Assembly (NCBI RefSeq): GCF_014268815.2 | Contig: NZ_JABWRE020000001.1 | Coordinates: 5,001-69,000 of the forward strand | Direction: 5' to 3' | DNA from: Pseudomonas urmiensis | GTDB lineage: Bacteria > Pseudomonadota > Gammaproteobacteria > Pseudomonadales > Pseudomonadaceae | Length of the DNA stretch: 64,000 nt | In this document: piece after piece, positions 1 through 10,713 of the stretch | Layout of the letters: every line of letters begins with the position of its first letter | Numbering within the stretch: position 1 is the stretch's first letter | Made by a program: the position numbers and the translations under genes | The notes under the pieces: model-generated | The model's database searches: none | Seen by the model: the letters and a program-made list of their open reading frames with translations, nothing else | Told to the model about the DNA's origin: nothing

Positions 1-433
<433 letters not shown>

Positions 434-561
434 ATAACACCCAAGCAATTTGCTAGCGCGAATTGCGGTGGTGAAGACGAAAGACCCGAAAGTTCGTACT
501 CACAACTATCGCATATCCGAATTCGCTGGGCTGTCCATCTGGACATTCTGGCTACAGAATT

Positions 562-678
562 TCTTGACGACCATAGAGCATTGGAACCACCTGATCCCAT
601 CCCGAACTCAGCAGTGAAACGATGCATCGCCGATGGTAGTGTGGGGTTTCCCCATGTGAGAGTAGGTCATCGTCAAGA
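562..678 (+). rRNA. 5S ribosomal RNA
   Basis: A 5S rRNA follows 23S by about 130 nt. Conserved blocks such as cctgatcccatcccgaactc and cgatggtagtgtgg are present. Helix I forms between cttgacga at 563-570 and tcgtcaag at 670-677, which sets the ends to within a few bases. Confidence 0.96.
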
Positions 679-690
679 TTCATTTCGCAA

Positions 691-727
691 AACCCCTATC
701 TGCGCGAGCAGGTAGGGGTTTTGTCTT
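691..727 (+). terminator. rrn operon terminator
   Basis: A 10-bp stem (aacccctatc / ggtaggggtt, one G-T pair) encloses a 10-nt loop and is followed by ttttgtcttt. It lies 13 nt after 5S and is a classic rho-independent terminator of the rRNA operon. Confidence 0.92.
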
Positions 728-826
728 TCTGGCTGAAAAGAAATGTGGCTGTGTGGGTTTCAGTTCGCAGCCCATCCCCATGATATGGTTCCTCCCCAGG
801 ACCGACTGCCCTCCAGAGAGTGCCCA

Positions 827-3800
827 ATGGCAAATACCCCCTTGCACCCCGGCTTCATGATCGTTCACGGCAACCGCCTGGATGACCTGCGTAGCCTGGT
901 TGTGAGCTGGATGCGTCGTTACCCGCTCGCGCCCCTGGAGAACGAAGTCGCCTTGGTACAGAGCAATGGCATCGCCCAATGGCTCAAGCTGGCCCTGGCC
1001 GAAGACCCACAGGACGACGACCAAGGTGGCTGTGGCATTGCCGCTGCCATCGATGTGCAATTGCCGGGTAGCTTCATGTGGCAGCTGTACCGCAAGGTCC
1101 TGGGCCGTGATGAAATCCCAGAAGTGTCCTTGCTCGACAAGGCGCCGCTGACCTGGCGGCTGATGCGCCTGCTCCCCGAGTTGATCGAGCGCCCGCATTT
1201 CGAACCGCTGCGACGCTTTCTGACCGACGACAGCGACCTGCGCAAGCGCTATCAGCTGGCCGAGCGATTGGCCGATCTGTTCGACCAATACCAGGTCTAC
1301 CGCGCCGACTGGCTCAAGGACTGGGCTGGCGGTGAGCATGTGCTTAACAGCGCTCGCGGCGAGCGCAAGCCTTTGGCTCCCGGTAATCGCTGGCAGGCCG
1401 AGTTGTGGCGCGCATTACTCGAAGATGTCGGCCTGGAAGGCATGGCCCAGAGCCGTGCCGGGGTGCACCAACGCTTTATCGAGCGCATGCACAGCCTGGC
1501 GCAAGCGCCCAGCGGTCTCCCCGGCAGAGCGATCGTATTCGGCATCTCTTCCTTGCCCGCGCAAGCCCTCGAAGCCCTTGCTGGCCTGGCCCGTTTCAGC
1601 CAGGTGCTGTTATGCGTGCATAACCCCTGTCGCCACCATTGGGCCGATATCGTTGCCGACAAAGATCTGCTTCGGCACCAGTACAAGCGTCAACAACGCA
1701 AGCAGGGCATGCCGCTGCAATTGGACGACGACTCGCTGCACCAGCATGCCCATCCACTGCTGGCCGCCTGGGGTAAGCAGGGCCGTGACTACATCAACTT
1801 GCTCGACAGCTATGACGACCCCGCCAGCTACCAAGGGGTGTTCAGCGACGGTCGTATCGACCTGTTCAGCGAGGGCCAGCCGACCAACCTGCTCAACCAG
1901 CTGCAGGATGACATCCTTGAGTTGCGGCCTTTGGCCGAGACCCGCGACGTGTGGCCGCCAGTCGATCCCGGCAAGGATCGCTCGATACGCTTCCACGTCG
2001 CGCACAGTGCCCAGCGTGAAGTTGAAATCCTTCATGACCAATTGCTAGCCCGTTTCAGCGCCGACCCAACCCTGCGCCCGCGCGACGTTATCGTCATGCT
2101 GCCAGCGATCGATGACTATGCCCCCCACATCCGCGCGGTGTTTGGCCAGTTGGATCGCCATGATCCGCGCTATATCCCCTTCACCCTGACCGACCAGGGC
2201 CAGCGCGGTCGCGACCCACTGCTGATTGCCCTGGAGCACTTGCTCAAGTTGCCGGAAAGCCGCTTCGCGGTGAGTGAAGTCCTCGACCTGCTCGATGTTC
2301 CTGCGCTACGTGCTCGCTTCGCCATCCAGGAAAGCGATTTGCCAACCCTGCACCGCTGGATCGAGGGCGCCGGTATCCGCTGGGGCCTGAATGCCGAACA
2401 GCGCGCTACCCTTGGTTTGCCGCAAGGCCTGGAGCAGAACAGTTGGCGCTTCGGCCTGCGACGCATGCTGCTTGGCTACGCCGTTGGGGTGGGCGAGGGC
2501 TGTGATGGCATCGAACCTTATGACGAAATTGGCGGCCTGGACGCAGCCTTGATCGGCCCGCTAGTAGCCTTGCTCGATGCCCTCGATGTGGCCTGCCTGG
2601 CATTGTCGCAACCCGCCACCGCAGCGCAGTGGGGCGAGCGCCTGAACGCCTTGCTGCAGGTGTTCTTCCTGGCTGAAAACGAACACGACGAGTTTCTTCT
2701 GGTGCAGCTGCAAGACCTGCAAGACACCTGGCTGCAAACCTGCGACACCGTCGGCCTGCAAGACCCCTTGCCGCTGACGGTGGTGCGCGAAGCCTGGTTG
2801 TCCGGCCTGGATCAGGGCAAGCTGTCGCAGCGCTTTCTTGCGGGCTCGGTGAACTTCTGCACCCTGATGCCCATGCGCGCGATCCCCTTCCGGGTGGTCT
2901 GTCTGCTGGGCATGAACGACGGCGATTATCCGCGCGCCCAGCAACCCCTGGACTTCGACCTGATGGCCAGCGACTATCGCCCAGGTGACCGTTCGCGGCG
3001 CGAGGATGACCGCTACCTGCTGCTCGAAGCACTGCTCTCGGCCCGGGACCAGTTGTACGTCAGCTGGGTCGGTCGCAGCATCCGCGACAACAGTGAGCGT
3101 CCGGCATCGGTGCTGATTGGCCAGTTGCGGGATCACCTCGCAGCAGGATGGCGACTGGCCGGAGCCAAGCAAGGGCTGCGTGACGACCCTGGCCAGCAAC
3201 TGCTGCACGCGCTGACCCAGGAGCACCCCTTGCAGCCCTTCAGCCAGCGCTATTTCCAGAAGGGCAGCCCGCTGTTCAGTTATGCCCATGAGTGGCAGGT
3301 ATTGCACCAGACCGACGACTCGCCGCTTCCGGCTGATCAACCATTGCCGCCGTATGTGAGTGACGAGCCACTGAACCTGGTGCAACTGCAGGACTTCTTG
3401 CGCCACCCGGTTCGGCATTTCTTCAGTCAACGCTTGAAGGTGTTCTTCGAGGCACTTGAAGCGCCGACTCCGGACGAAGAGCCTTTCGTCCTCGATGCGC
3501 TACAGCGATACGGCCTTAGCGAGACATTGCTGGGCGCAGCGCTGGCCGATCCAGACAACGCCGAACGCGCCTTGCACACCCAGGCGCGTCGCCTACAGGC
3601 ATGTGGCCTGCTGCCACTGGCGGGGTTTGGCGAGATCCTCCAGGCCGAGCTGATTCAGCCGCTGCCGGACCTGCTGCAACGCCATCGGCAACTGCTGCAG
3701 CGCTGGCCGACCCTGGTCGAGGGCGCCCTGCCGATTCACTTCGAACGCGGTAGCGATCGCCTCCAGGGCTGGCTGGGCCGGGTTTATCAGGCCGATGACC

Positions 3801-4306
3801 AGAGCTTGTTGAGCATCACCACCGTGCCCAACACCATCAGTGCAGGGCGCAACAACCTCAAGCGACATCGCCTGATCCCCACCTGGGTGATGCACCTGGC
3901 GGCCTGCGCCGCCGGCTACCCGCTGCACAGCGCCCTGGTTGCCAGTGACCTGACCCTGCTGCTTGAGCCGCTACCACAGGCACAGGCCGCCGATCTGCTG
4001 GGCGATCTGCTGATCTCGCGCCAAGCCGCAATGAACGCGCCGCTGCCAGTGGCGGCCAAGACCGCATTCGCTTGGCTGGCCCAGGATGATGCCGACAAAG
4101 CCTTGGCTGCCGCTGCCCGCGCCTACGAAGGCGACGGCCAGAACAGCTTTGGCGAGCGCAGCGAAAGCCTGGCCCTGGCCCGGCAGTTTCGCGACTTTGC
4201 CGCGCTTACGGCTGATGAAACATTCGAAGGCTGGTGTGAAGCCCTGTACCGCCCCCTGTTCGCCGCGCCCTGGCAGACCCTGGGCAATCCGGAGAGTGCC
4301 GCATGA
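827..4306 (+). CDS. recC: RecBCD enzyme subunit RecC
   Basis: RecC is the large non-catalytic subunit of exonuclease V. It splits the duplex ends and scans the 3' strand for Chi during double-strand break repair. The product is about 1159 aa, close to the usual RecC length. The reading frame stays open back to 743, but ATG at 827 is preferred: it has a GAGAG ribosome site about 6 nt upstream and gives the family-like N-terminus MANTPLHPGFMIVHGNRLDD. RecC-type helicase-fold blocks are recognisable, for example VCLLGMNDGDYPR and SRREDDRYLLLEAL. The stop overlaps the recB start by 4 nt (ATGA), so the genes are translationally coupled. Identity is secure; the start is inferred. Confidence 0.96.
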   Translation: MANTPLHPGFMIVHGNRLDDLRSLVVSWMRRYPLAPLENEVALVQSNGIAQWLKLALAEDPQDDDQGGCGIAAAIDVQLPGSFMWQLYRKVLGRDEIPEVSLLDKAPLTWRLMRLLPELIERPHFEPLRRFLTDDSDLRKRYQLAERLADLFDQYQVYRADWLKDWAGGEHVLNSARGERKPLAPGNRWQAELWRALLEDVGLEGMAQSRAGVHQRFIERMHSLAQAPSGLPGRAIVFGISSLPAQALEALAGLARFSQVLLCVHNPCRHHWADIVADKDLLRHQYKRQQRKQGMPLQLDDDSLHQHAHPLLAAWGKQGRDYINLLDSYDDPASYQGVFSDGRIDLFSEGQPTNLLNQLQDDILELRPLAETRDVWPPVDPGKDRSIRFHVAHSAQREVEILHDQLLARFSADPTLRPRDVIVMLPAIDDYAPHIRAVFGQLDRHDPRYIPFTLTDQGQRGRDPLLIALEHLLKLPESRFAVSEVLDLLDVPALRARFAIQESDLPTLHRWIEGAGIRWGLNAEQRATLGLPQGLEQNSWRFGLRRMLLGYAVGVGEGCDGIEPYDEIGGLDAALIGPLVALLDALDVACLALSQPATAAQWGERLNALLQVFFLAENEHDEFLLVQLQDLQDTWLQTCDTVGLQDPLPLTVVREAWLSGLDQGKLSQRFLAGSVNFCTLMPMRAIPFRVVCLLGMNDGDYPRAQQPLDFDLMASDYRPGDRSRREDDRYLLLEALLSARDQLYVSWVGRSIRDNSERPASVLIGQLRDHLAAGWRLAGAKQGLRDDPGQQLLHALTQEHPLQPFSQRYFQKGSPLFSYAHEWQVLHQTDDSPLPADQPLPPYVSDEPLNLVQLQDFLRHPVRHFFSQRLKVFFEALEAPTPDEEPFVLDALQRYGLSETLLGAALADPDNAERALHTQARRLQACGLLPLAGFGEILQAELIQPLPDLLQRHRQLLQRWPTLVEGALPIHFERGSDRLQGWLGRVYQADDQSLLSITTVPNTISAGRNNLKRHRLIPTWVMHLAACAAGYPLHSALVASDLTLLLEPLPQAQAADLLGDLLISRQAAMNAPLPVAAKTAFAWLAQDDADKALAAAARAYEGDGQNSFGERSESLALARQFRDFAALTADETFEGWCEALYRPLFAAPWQTLGNPESAA

Positions 4307-7300
4307 CCCAGGCCCGCCCTTTGGCCTTGAGCTTTCCGCTGCATGGCAGCCAACTGATCGAAGCCAGCGCCGGTACCGGTAAAACCTTCACTATCTCGGC
4401 GCTGTACCTGCGCCTGATCCTCGGGCATGGCGACGAGCAGGGCTTTGGCCGCGAACTGTTGCCGCCGCAGATCCTCGTAGTGACCTTCACCGACGCCGCC
4501 ACCAAAGAGTTGCGCGAGCGTATCCGCACCCGCCTGGCAGAAGCTGCGCGCTTCTTCCGTGGCGAGCTGGCCGACGCCGATCCACTGCTGCAGCTACTGC
4601 GCGACGACTATCCCGAAGCGCTTTGGCCACGCTGTGCCAGTCGCCTGGAGGTGGCCGTGCAGTGGATGGACGAGGCGGCGGTGTCGACCATTCACGGCTG
4701 GTGCCAGCGCATGCTTCGAGAGCATGCCTTCGACAGCGGCAGCCTGTTTACCCAAAGCCTGGAAACCGATCACAGCGAACTGCTCGGCCAGGTCATGCGT
4801 GATTACTGGCGCCGCTACTGCTACAGCATGCGTGGCGAAGCCCTGGCCTGGGTCCGCGCTCACTGGATCAGCCCCGATGCGTTGTTGCCGCGCATCCGCC
4901 CGCTGTTCGCCCGTGCTACAGCCGAGCAGGAAGAGGTCGAGCCGCAGGCGTTGATCGAGGCCACCCTGCAACAGCGCAGCGAGCAGCTTAGCCAACTGAA
5001 GGCGCCGTGGGCAGAGTGGGCCGAGCAGTTGCAGCAGATCTGCCGCGATGCCGTGGCAGCCAAGCAGGTCGATGGCCGCAAAATGCAGGCGCGTTTCTTC
5101 GAGCCCTGGTTTGACAAGCTGCGCAGCTGGGCCACTGATGAGCAGGCGCTGGAACTGGACCTGGGCACGGGCTTCACCCGTCTCACCCCGGCGGGTATGG
5201 CCGAGGCCTGGAAGGTTGGCGAGCCGCCGCAGCACCCAGCGCTGCACGCCATGCAAAGCCTGCCTCAGCAGCTACAGGCGCTGCCTAGCCCCGATGTACG
5301 CTTGCTCGAGCATGCTGCCAACTGGGTATCTGCACGTTTCGAAGTGGAAAAGCGCCGCCGCGCTGAAATGGGCTTCGACGACATGCTCCTGCGTCTGCAG
5401 CACGCCCTTGGGCAAGAGGCTGGCGAACGCCTGGCCGGATTGATCCGCGAGCAGTTCCCGGTGGCGATGATTGACGAATTCCAGGACACCGATCCGGTCC
5501 AGTACGGCATCTTCGAGCGCATCTACCGGATCAGCGAGAATCGCACGGAAACCGGCTTGTTCATGATCGGCGACCCCAAACAGGCGATCTACGCCTTCCG
5601 CGGTGCCGACATCTTCACCTACCTCGCTGCCCGGCGCGCCACCGCAGGCCGGCTGCACAGCCTGGATACCAACTTCCGCTCCAGCCAGGCCATGGTCGGC
5701 GCGGTCAACCGCGTGTTCCTCCAGGCGGAGGCACGTGAGCAAGGACGCGGTGCGTTCCTGTTCCGCGAGGGGCAGGACAACCCCTTGCCTTTCATTGAAG
5801 TGAACGCCAAGGGACGCGGCGAGCGGTTGCTGATCGAGGGCCAACCGACCGCTGCCTTGCACTGCTGGCGGCTGGAAAGCGAAGAGCCGGTGTCCAGCAC
5901 CCTGTACCGGCAACAGTTGGCCGCCAGCTGCGCCAGCCAGATCGTCGCCCTGCTCAATGGCGGACAACGCGGCGTAACCGGTTTCAGCAACGCTGACGGC
6001 CTGCTGCGGCCCTGCCTGCCTTCGGACATCGCCATCCTCGTGCGTGATGGCCGCGAGGCGCAGTTGATCCGCAGCGAGCTGGCTGCCCGCGATGTGCGTA
6101 GCGTGTACCTGTCGGACAAGGACTCGGTGTTCGCCGCCCAGGAGGCCCATGACCTGCTGGCCTGGCTGAAGGCCTGCGCCGAGCCGGACTCAGAGCGCTT
6201 GCTCAAGGCTGCGCTGGCGAGCCTGACCCTCGACCAGTCGCTGGCCGAGCTTGAGCGCCTGAACCAGGACGAGCGGATCTGGGAAGACTGGGTCATGCGT
6301 TTTCGCCTGTACCGCGAGACCTGGCAACGCCAGGGCGTGCTGCCGATGCTGCGCCGCTTGCTGCACGACTTCAAACTGCCACGCACGCTGATCGCCCGCA
6401 GTGATGGCGAGCGGGTGCTGACCAACCTGCTGCACCTGGCCGAGCTGCTGCAACAAGCCGCTGGCGAGCTGGATGGCGAGCAGGCACTGATTCGTCATCT
6501 TGCGGAGAACCTGGCCGGTGCTGGTCAGGCCGGCGAAGAGCAAATCCTGCGTCTGGAAAGCGACGAACAGCTGGTCAAGGTGGTGACCATCCACAAGTCC
6601 AAGGGCCTTGAATATCCGTTGGTCTACCTACCGTTCATCTGCACCAGCAAGCCAGTCGATGGCCAGCGCCTGCCGCTGACCTGGCACGACGAACAGGGCA
6701 ATGCCCACCTGACGCTGACCCCTGATGAGCAGCAGATCGCCCGCGCCGACGATGAGCGCCTGGCTGAAGACCTGCGCCTGCTCTACGTCGCCCTGACCCG
6801 CGCCCAGCATGCCTGCTGGCTCGGCGTCGCCGACCTCAAGCGTGGCAACCAGAAGCACTCGCAGCTGCATCGTTCGGCCCTGGGCTATCTGCTTGGCGGC
6901 GGTCAGCCCCTGGCCGCCTCGCCGCAGCTCACGGACTGGCTACACGCCTTGCAAGCGGGCAGTACCCATATCGCCTGCGCCAGCGTGCCCGCGCCGGATG
7001 AGGTGCGCTATTTGCTCCCTGACGACGCCCGCGAATTGATGCCCGCACGCAAGCCGCGTCGGTCTGCCGCAGAGAACTGGTGGATTGCCTCCTACAGCGC
7101 CCTGCGCGTCGGCGACCAGACCCTGGGCGCCGACAGCTCGCAAGCCCAGCAGTTGATGGATGATGAGCGAGTCGATGCCCAACAGTTGCGTGAAATTCCT
7201 GCCGAGAGCGGCGACATTCATCGCTTCCCCCGTGGCCCAGGCCCAGGCACCTTCCTCCATGGGCTGTTGGAGTGGGCTGGGCGCGAAGGCTTTGCCGAAA

Positions 7301-7980
7301 TCAGCGCCAACCCCGAATTGATCGAGCGCACGGTTGGCCAGCGCTGCAATCGGCGTGACTGGACCGGCTGGATCCCCGCCTTGAGCCAATGGCTTGGGCA
7401 CATGCTCAACGAGCCGCTGCCTTTACAGGCGCCAGGCGCGCAGCTGACCCTCGCGCAGTTGCGGCAGTACCAGATCGAGATGGAGTTCTGGTTCGCCAGC
7501 CATCAGGTCGATGTGCTGCGCCTTGACCAGCTGGTGACCCGTCACACCCACGCTGGCGCCGCTCGGCCAGCGGCGCAGGCGTCCCAGCTCAATGGCATGT
7601 TCAAGGGCTTCATCGACCTGGCGTTCGAGCTGGACGGCCGCTATTACGTGACCGACTACAAGTCCAACTGGCTCGGCCCGGATACCCAGTCTTACAACGC
7701 GCTGGCGATGGAACAGGCGATCCTCGAACACCGCTACGACCTGCAGTACGTGCTCTATTTACTCGCCCTGCACCGGCAATTACGCGCGCGCCTGCCCGAT
7801 TACGATTACGACCGCGATGTTGGCGGTGCCTTGTTCATCTTCCTGCGCGGCGCCAACCGCGCAGGTCATGGCCTGTATTTCGCCAAGCCGCCGCGTGAGC
7901 TGATCGAATCCCTCGACGCATTGTTCCGCGGCGCCCTTGCGCCTGAACAGCAGGACCTGTTTGCCGGAGCCGCGCCATGA
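4303..7980 (+). CDS. recB: RecBCD enzyme subunit RecB (helicase-nuclease)
   Basis: RecB is the 3'-5' UvrD-type helicase and the only nuclease of RecBCD, and it loads RecA after Chi. The 1225-aa product has Walker A ASAGTGKT at residues 21-28, the motif II region [13 protein letters not shown], motif III-type [16 protein letters not shown], and motif V/VI sequences [15 protein letters not shown] and [14 protein letters not shown]. The C-terminal nuclease domain keeps its catalytic core ([20 protein letters not shown], with D, D and K). The gene overlaps recC and recD by 4 nt at both ends, so one operon supplies the three subunits in stoichiometric amounts. Confidence 0.98.
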   Translation: MTQARPLALSFPLHGSQLIEASAGTGKTFTISALYLRLILGHGDEQGFGRELLPPQILVVTFTDAATKELRERIRTRLAEAARFFRGELADADPLLQLLRDDYPEALWPRCASRLEVAVQWMDEAAVSTIHGWCQRMLREHAFDSGSLFTQSLETDHSELLGQVMRDYWRRYCYSMRGEALAWVRAHWISPDALLPRIRPLFARATAEQEEVEPQALIEATLQQRSEQLSQLKAPWAEWAEQLQQICRDAVAAKQVDGRKMQARFFEPWFDKLRSWATDEQALELDLGTGFTRLTPAGMAEAWKVGEPPQHPALHAMQSLPQQLQALPSPDVRLLEHAANWVSARFEVEKRRRAEMGFDDMLLRLQHALGQEAGERLAGLIREQFPVAMIDEFQDTDPVQYGIFERIYRISENRTETGLFMIGDPKQAIYAFRGADIFTYLAARRATAGRLHSLDTNFRSSQAMVGAVNRVFLQAEAREQGRGAFLFREGQDNPLPFIEVNAKGRGERLLIEGQPTAALHCWRLESEEPVSSTLYRQQLAASCASQIVALLNGGQRGVTGFSNADGLLRPCLPSDIAILVRDGREAQLIRSELAARDVRSVYLSDKDSVFAAQEAHDLLAWLKACAEPDSERLLKAALASLTLDQSLAELERLNQDERIWEDWVMRFRLYRETWQRQGVLPMLRRLLHDFKLPRTLIARSDGERVLTNLLHLAELLQQAAGELDGEQALIRHLAENLAGAGQAGEEQILRLESDEQLVKVVTIHKSKGLEYPLVYLPFICTSKPVDGQRLPLTWHDEQGNAHLTLTPDEQQIARADDERLAEDLRLLYVALTRAQHACWLGVADLKRGNQKHSQLHRSALGYLLGGGQPLAASPQLTDWLHALQAGSTHIACASVPAPDEVRYLLPDDARELMPARKPRRSAAENWWIASYSALRVGDQTLGADSSQAQQLMDDERVDAQQLREIPAESGDIHRFPRGPGPGTFLHGLLEWAGREGFAEISANPELIERTVGQRCNRRDWTGWIPALSQWLGHMLNEPLPLQAPGAQLTLAQLRQYQIEMEFWFASHQVDVLRLDQLVTRHTHAGAARPAAQASQLNGMFKGFIDLAFELDGRYYVTDYKSNWLGPDTQSYNALAMEQAILEHRYDLQYVLYLLALHRQLRARLPDYDYDRDVGGALFIFLRGANRAGHGLYFAKPPRELIESLDALFRGALAPEQQDLFAGAAP

Positions 7981-10046
7981 GCCGACGTCTCGACGACCTA
8001 TTGCCAACGCCGCTGGAAGCTGAGCAACTGGCGGCCCTGACGCCGCTGAGGGACAGCAAGGATCTGCTGATCCTGCTCGACCGTTGGGTTGAGCGCGGTT
8101 GGCTGCGTGCACTGGACCGGGCCTTCGTGGGTTTTCTCGAAGAGCGGGCACCTGGCAGCGATCCGCTGCTGTTGCTGGCGGCGGCCTTGGCCAGCCATCA
8201 ACTGGGGCACGGGCATGTCTGCCTGGATCTGGCGCAAACCCTGGCCGAACCGGATTTCGCCTTGTCCCTGCCGCCAGAAGGTGACGCCCTGACGGGGCCG
8301 CTGCTGCTGCCCTCGCAACTGCTGGCCAACCTTGATCAAGACACCTGGCGCCAACGCATCGCGGCCAGTTCACTGGTCGCTGCCGGTAACACGCCCGATC
8401 AGAGCTCGCGACCTTTGGTGCTCAGCGGCCTGCGCCTGTATCTGCGGCGCTACTGGAGTTATGAGCGCCAGATCGACGATGCGCTACGCCAGCGGTTGGC
8501 GGCGGATGAGTCGATTCCGGCGGATCTGCCGGCGCGTCTTGCCCAGCTGTTCGAAGGTGGCGCGCCGGCCGGCCAGGTGGACTGGCAGAAACTGGCCTGC
8601 GCCTTGGCGACCCGCGCCGCGTTCAGCATCATCACCGGCGGCCCAGGCACCGGCAAGACCACTACCGTGGTGCGCCTGCTGGCGCTGCTGCAAGCCCCTG
8701 CGGTGGAGCAGGGCCGGCCCCTGCGGATTCGCCTGGCTGCGCCCACGGGCAAGGCTGCGGCGCGTCTGACCGAATCGATTGGCCAGCAGGTCGAGCGCTT
8801 GCAGGTGAGCGCTGAGATTCGTGCGCAGATCCCTACCGACGTCAGTACCGTTCACCGCCTGCTGGGGAGTCGCCCCGGCTCGCGGCACTTTCGCCACCAT
8901 GCGGCCAACCCGTTGCCGCTGGATGTGCTGGTGATCGATGAAGCGTCGATGATCGACCTGGAAATGATGGCGGTGCTGCTTGACGCTCTGCCGCCCAAGG
9001 CACGCTTGGTGCTGCTGGGGGACAAGGACCAATTAGCCTCGGTGGAAGCCGGGGCGGTACTCGGTGATCTATGCCGGGATGCCGAGGACGGCTGTTACTC
9101 ATCGGCGACCCAGGCCTGGCTGGAGCAGGTCGGTGGCCAGGCGCTGGGCGCTAGCGGCCTCAAGACCGGCGATGCCCAGCGCAACCCGCTGGCCCAGCAG
9201 GTGGTGATGCTGCGTCACTCGCGGCGTTTTGGCGAAGGCAGTGGTATCGGCCAGCTGGCACGCCTGGTCAATCGCCAGCAGGCACAAGAGGCGCGCGAGT
9301 TGCTGACGCACACACCTGCCGATGTCCATGGTCTTTCACTGCAGGGCGAGCATGACCGCCGGTTCGACCGGCTACTGCTCGACGGCCTGGGCAACGACGG
9401 GCCACAAGGCTATCGCCATTACCTGCGCACCATTGGCCGCCAGCGGCCGCAACCCGGCACGCCGCTCACGGATCCTCGTTGGGAGGTGTGGGCAAGCCAG
9501 GTCCTGCAAAGCTTTGAAGACTTCCAGCTGCTTTGCGCAGTGCGCAAGGGGCCTTGGGGGGTGCAAGGGTTGAACGAGCGCGTGAGCCGAGTGCTGCACA
9601 ACGCCGGGCTGATCGACAGCCAACAGCCCTGGTACGAAGGCCGTCCGGTATTGGTCACCCGCAACGACTATGGCTTGGGGCTGATGAACGGCGATATCGG
9701 CATCGCCCTGCGCCTGCCTGACGAGCAGGGCGTATCGCTGCTGCGCGTAGCCTTCCCGCGTAACGATGGCAGTGGCGGTGTGCGTTTCGTCCTGCCCAGC
9801 CGGCTCAATGAAGTGGAAACGGTGTTTGCCATGACGGTGCACAAGTCGCAGGGCTCGGAGTTCAGCCACACCGCGTTGGTGCTGCCCGATGCGCTCAATC
9901 CGGTGCTGACCAAAGAGCTGGTGTATACCGGCATTACCCGGGCCAAACACTGTTTCAGCCTGATCGAGCCACGCGCAGGTATCTTTGAGGAGGCGGTCAA
10001 GCGCAAGGTGCGGCGGATTTCCGGGCTGATGCTGGAACAGGTCTGA
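7977..10046 (+). CDS. recD: RecBCD enzyme subunit RecD (5'-3' helicase)
   Basis: RecD is the fast 5'-3' SF1B helicase motor of exonuclease V. The protein is 689 aa. Walker A (GGPGTGKTTTVV) lies around residues 220-231, Walker B is VLVIDEASMIDL, and the C-terminal helicase motifs include TVHKSQGSEF and LVYTGITRAK. The N-terminal RecB-interacting region is present, so this is RecD proper and not the stand-alone RecD2. The start ATGA overlaps the recB stop. It is the last gene of the recCBD operon; about 90 nt separate it from yfiR, and no strong terminator hairpin is obvious there. Confidence 0.97.
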   Translation: MSRRLDDLLPTPLEAEQLAALTPLRDSKDLLILLDRWVERGWLRALDRAFVGFLEERAPGSDPLLLLAAALASHQLGHGHVCLDLAQTLAEPDFALSLPPEGDALTGPLLLPSQLLANLDQDTWRQRIAASSLVAAGNTPDQSSRPLVLSGLRLYLRRYWSYERQIDDALRQRLAADESIPADLPARLAQLFEGGAPAGQVDWQKLACALATRAAFSIITGGPGTGKTTTVVRLLALLQAPAVEQGRPLRIRLAAPTGKAAARLTESIGQQVERLQVSAEIRAQIPTDVSTVHRLLGSRPGSRHFRHHAANPLPLDVLVIDEASMIDLEMMAVLLDALPPKARLVLLGDKDQLASVEAGAVLGDLCRDAEDGCYSSATQAWLEQVGGQALGASGLKTGDAQRNPLAQQVVMLRHSRRFGEGSGIGQLARLVNRQQAQEARELLTHTPADVHGLSLQGEHDRRFDRLLLDGLGNDGPQGYRHYLRTIGRQRPQPGTPLTDPRWEVWASQVLQSFEDFQLLCAVRKGPWGVQGLNERVSRVLHNAGLIDSQQPWYEGRPVLVTRNDYGLGLMNGDIGIALRLPDEQGVSLLRVAFPRNDGSGGVRFVLPSRLNEVETVFAMTVHKSQGSEFSHTALVLPDALNPVLTKELVYTGITRAKHCFSLIEPRAGIFEEAVKRKVRRISGLMLEQV

Positions 10047-10137
10047 GGCGCTGGGGTTGGGACGGACGTACACGCTGCCTGGCGGCGATATGCTATCTTT
10101 GCGGCATTATCTGACCTTATTTTGAGAGTTTTCCCAC

Positions 10138-10713
10138 ATGATGGTGGCTGTCTCGCCCTGGGGTCGAGTGACTGGCTGTGCCTTATCGCTGCTGCTGGCG
10201 GCCTTGATGCTTTTCGCCAGCCCCAGCCAGGCAGACACTGGCGCGACCACCGCCCAGGTGCAACAACGGGCCAAGGCTGTTACCCAGGTGGTGCTGGGTA
10301 TTCTCAGCTATGCCCGTTGGCCGACAGAGCCTGTGCCGTTGCGATTGTGCCTGGTGGGGCCTACCGAATACGCCGACGACCTGATCAAGGGCAACGTGCA
10401 GAACTCTGGCCAGCCCCTGCAAGTCCGCCGCCTGTTGGCCAACGACCGGCGCATCGCCGGGGCTTGCGATGCGGTGTATATCGGCAAGCTCGATCAGGGC
10501 GAGCGCGATCATCTGTTTCAGGCCCTCAGCGGCCAACCGGTACTTAGCATCAGCGAGGCCGATGACCCGTGCACGGTCGGCAGCTTGTTCTGCCTGCGGG
10601 TGGGTGACCGTCAGGTGACCTTCGAGGTGAACCTGGACTCGGTAGCGCGTAGCGGCGTGCGCATCCACCCCAGCGTGTTGCAGCTGTCCCGTCGGCGAGC
10701 GGCGCAGCCATGA
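10138..10713 (+). CDS. yfiR: Periplasmic repressor YfiR of the YfiBNR system
   Basis: YfiR (DUF4154) is a periplasmic protein that binds the sensor domain of YfiN and blocks its diguanylate cyclase activity; in P. aeruginosa redox state and YfiB relieve the block. The 191-aa product has a signal peptide (hydrophobic run about 14-28, cleavage near SPSQA). Four cysteines stand at 71, 110, 145 and 152, the same numbering known for the disulfide-forming cysteines of P. aeruginosa YfiR. The stop overlaps the yfiN start (ATGA, 10710-10713). Gene order R-N-B confirms the assignment. Confidence 0.94.
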   Translation: MMVAVSPWGRVTGCALSLLLAALMLFASPSQADTGATTAQVQQRAKAVTQVVLGILSYARWPTEPVPLRLCLVGPTEYADDLIKGNVQNSGQPLQVRRLLANDRRIAGACDAVYIGKLDQGERDHLFQALSGQPVLSISEADDPCTVGSLFCLRVGDRQVTFEVNLDSVARSGVRIHPSVLQLSRRRAAQP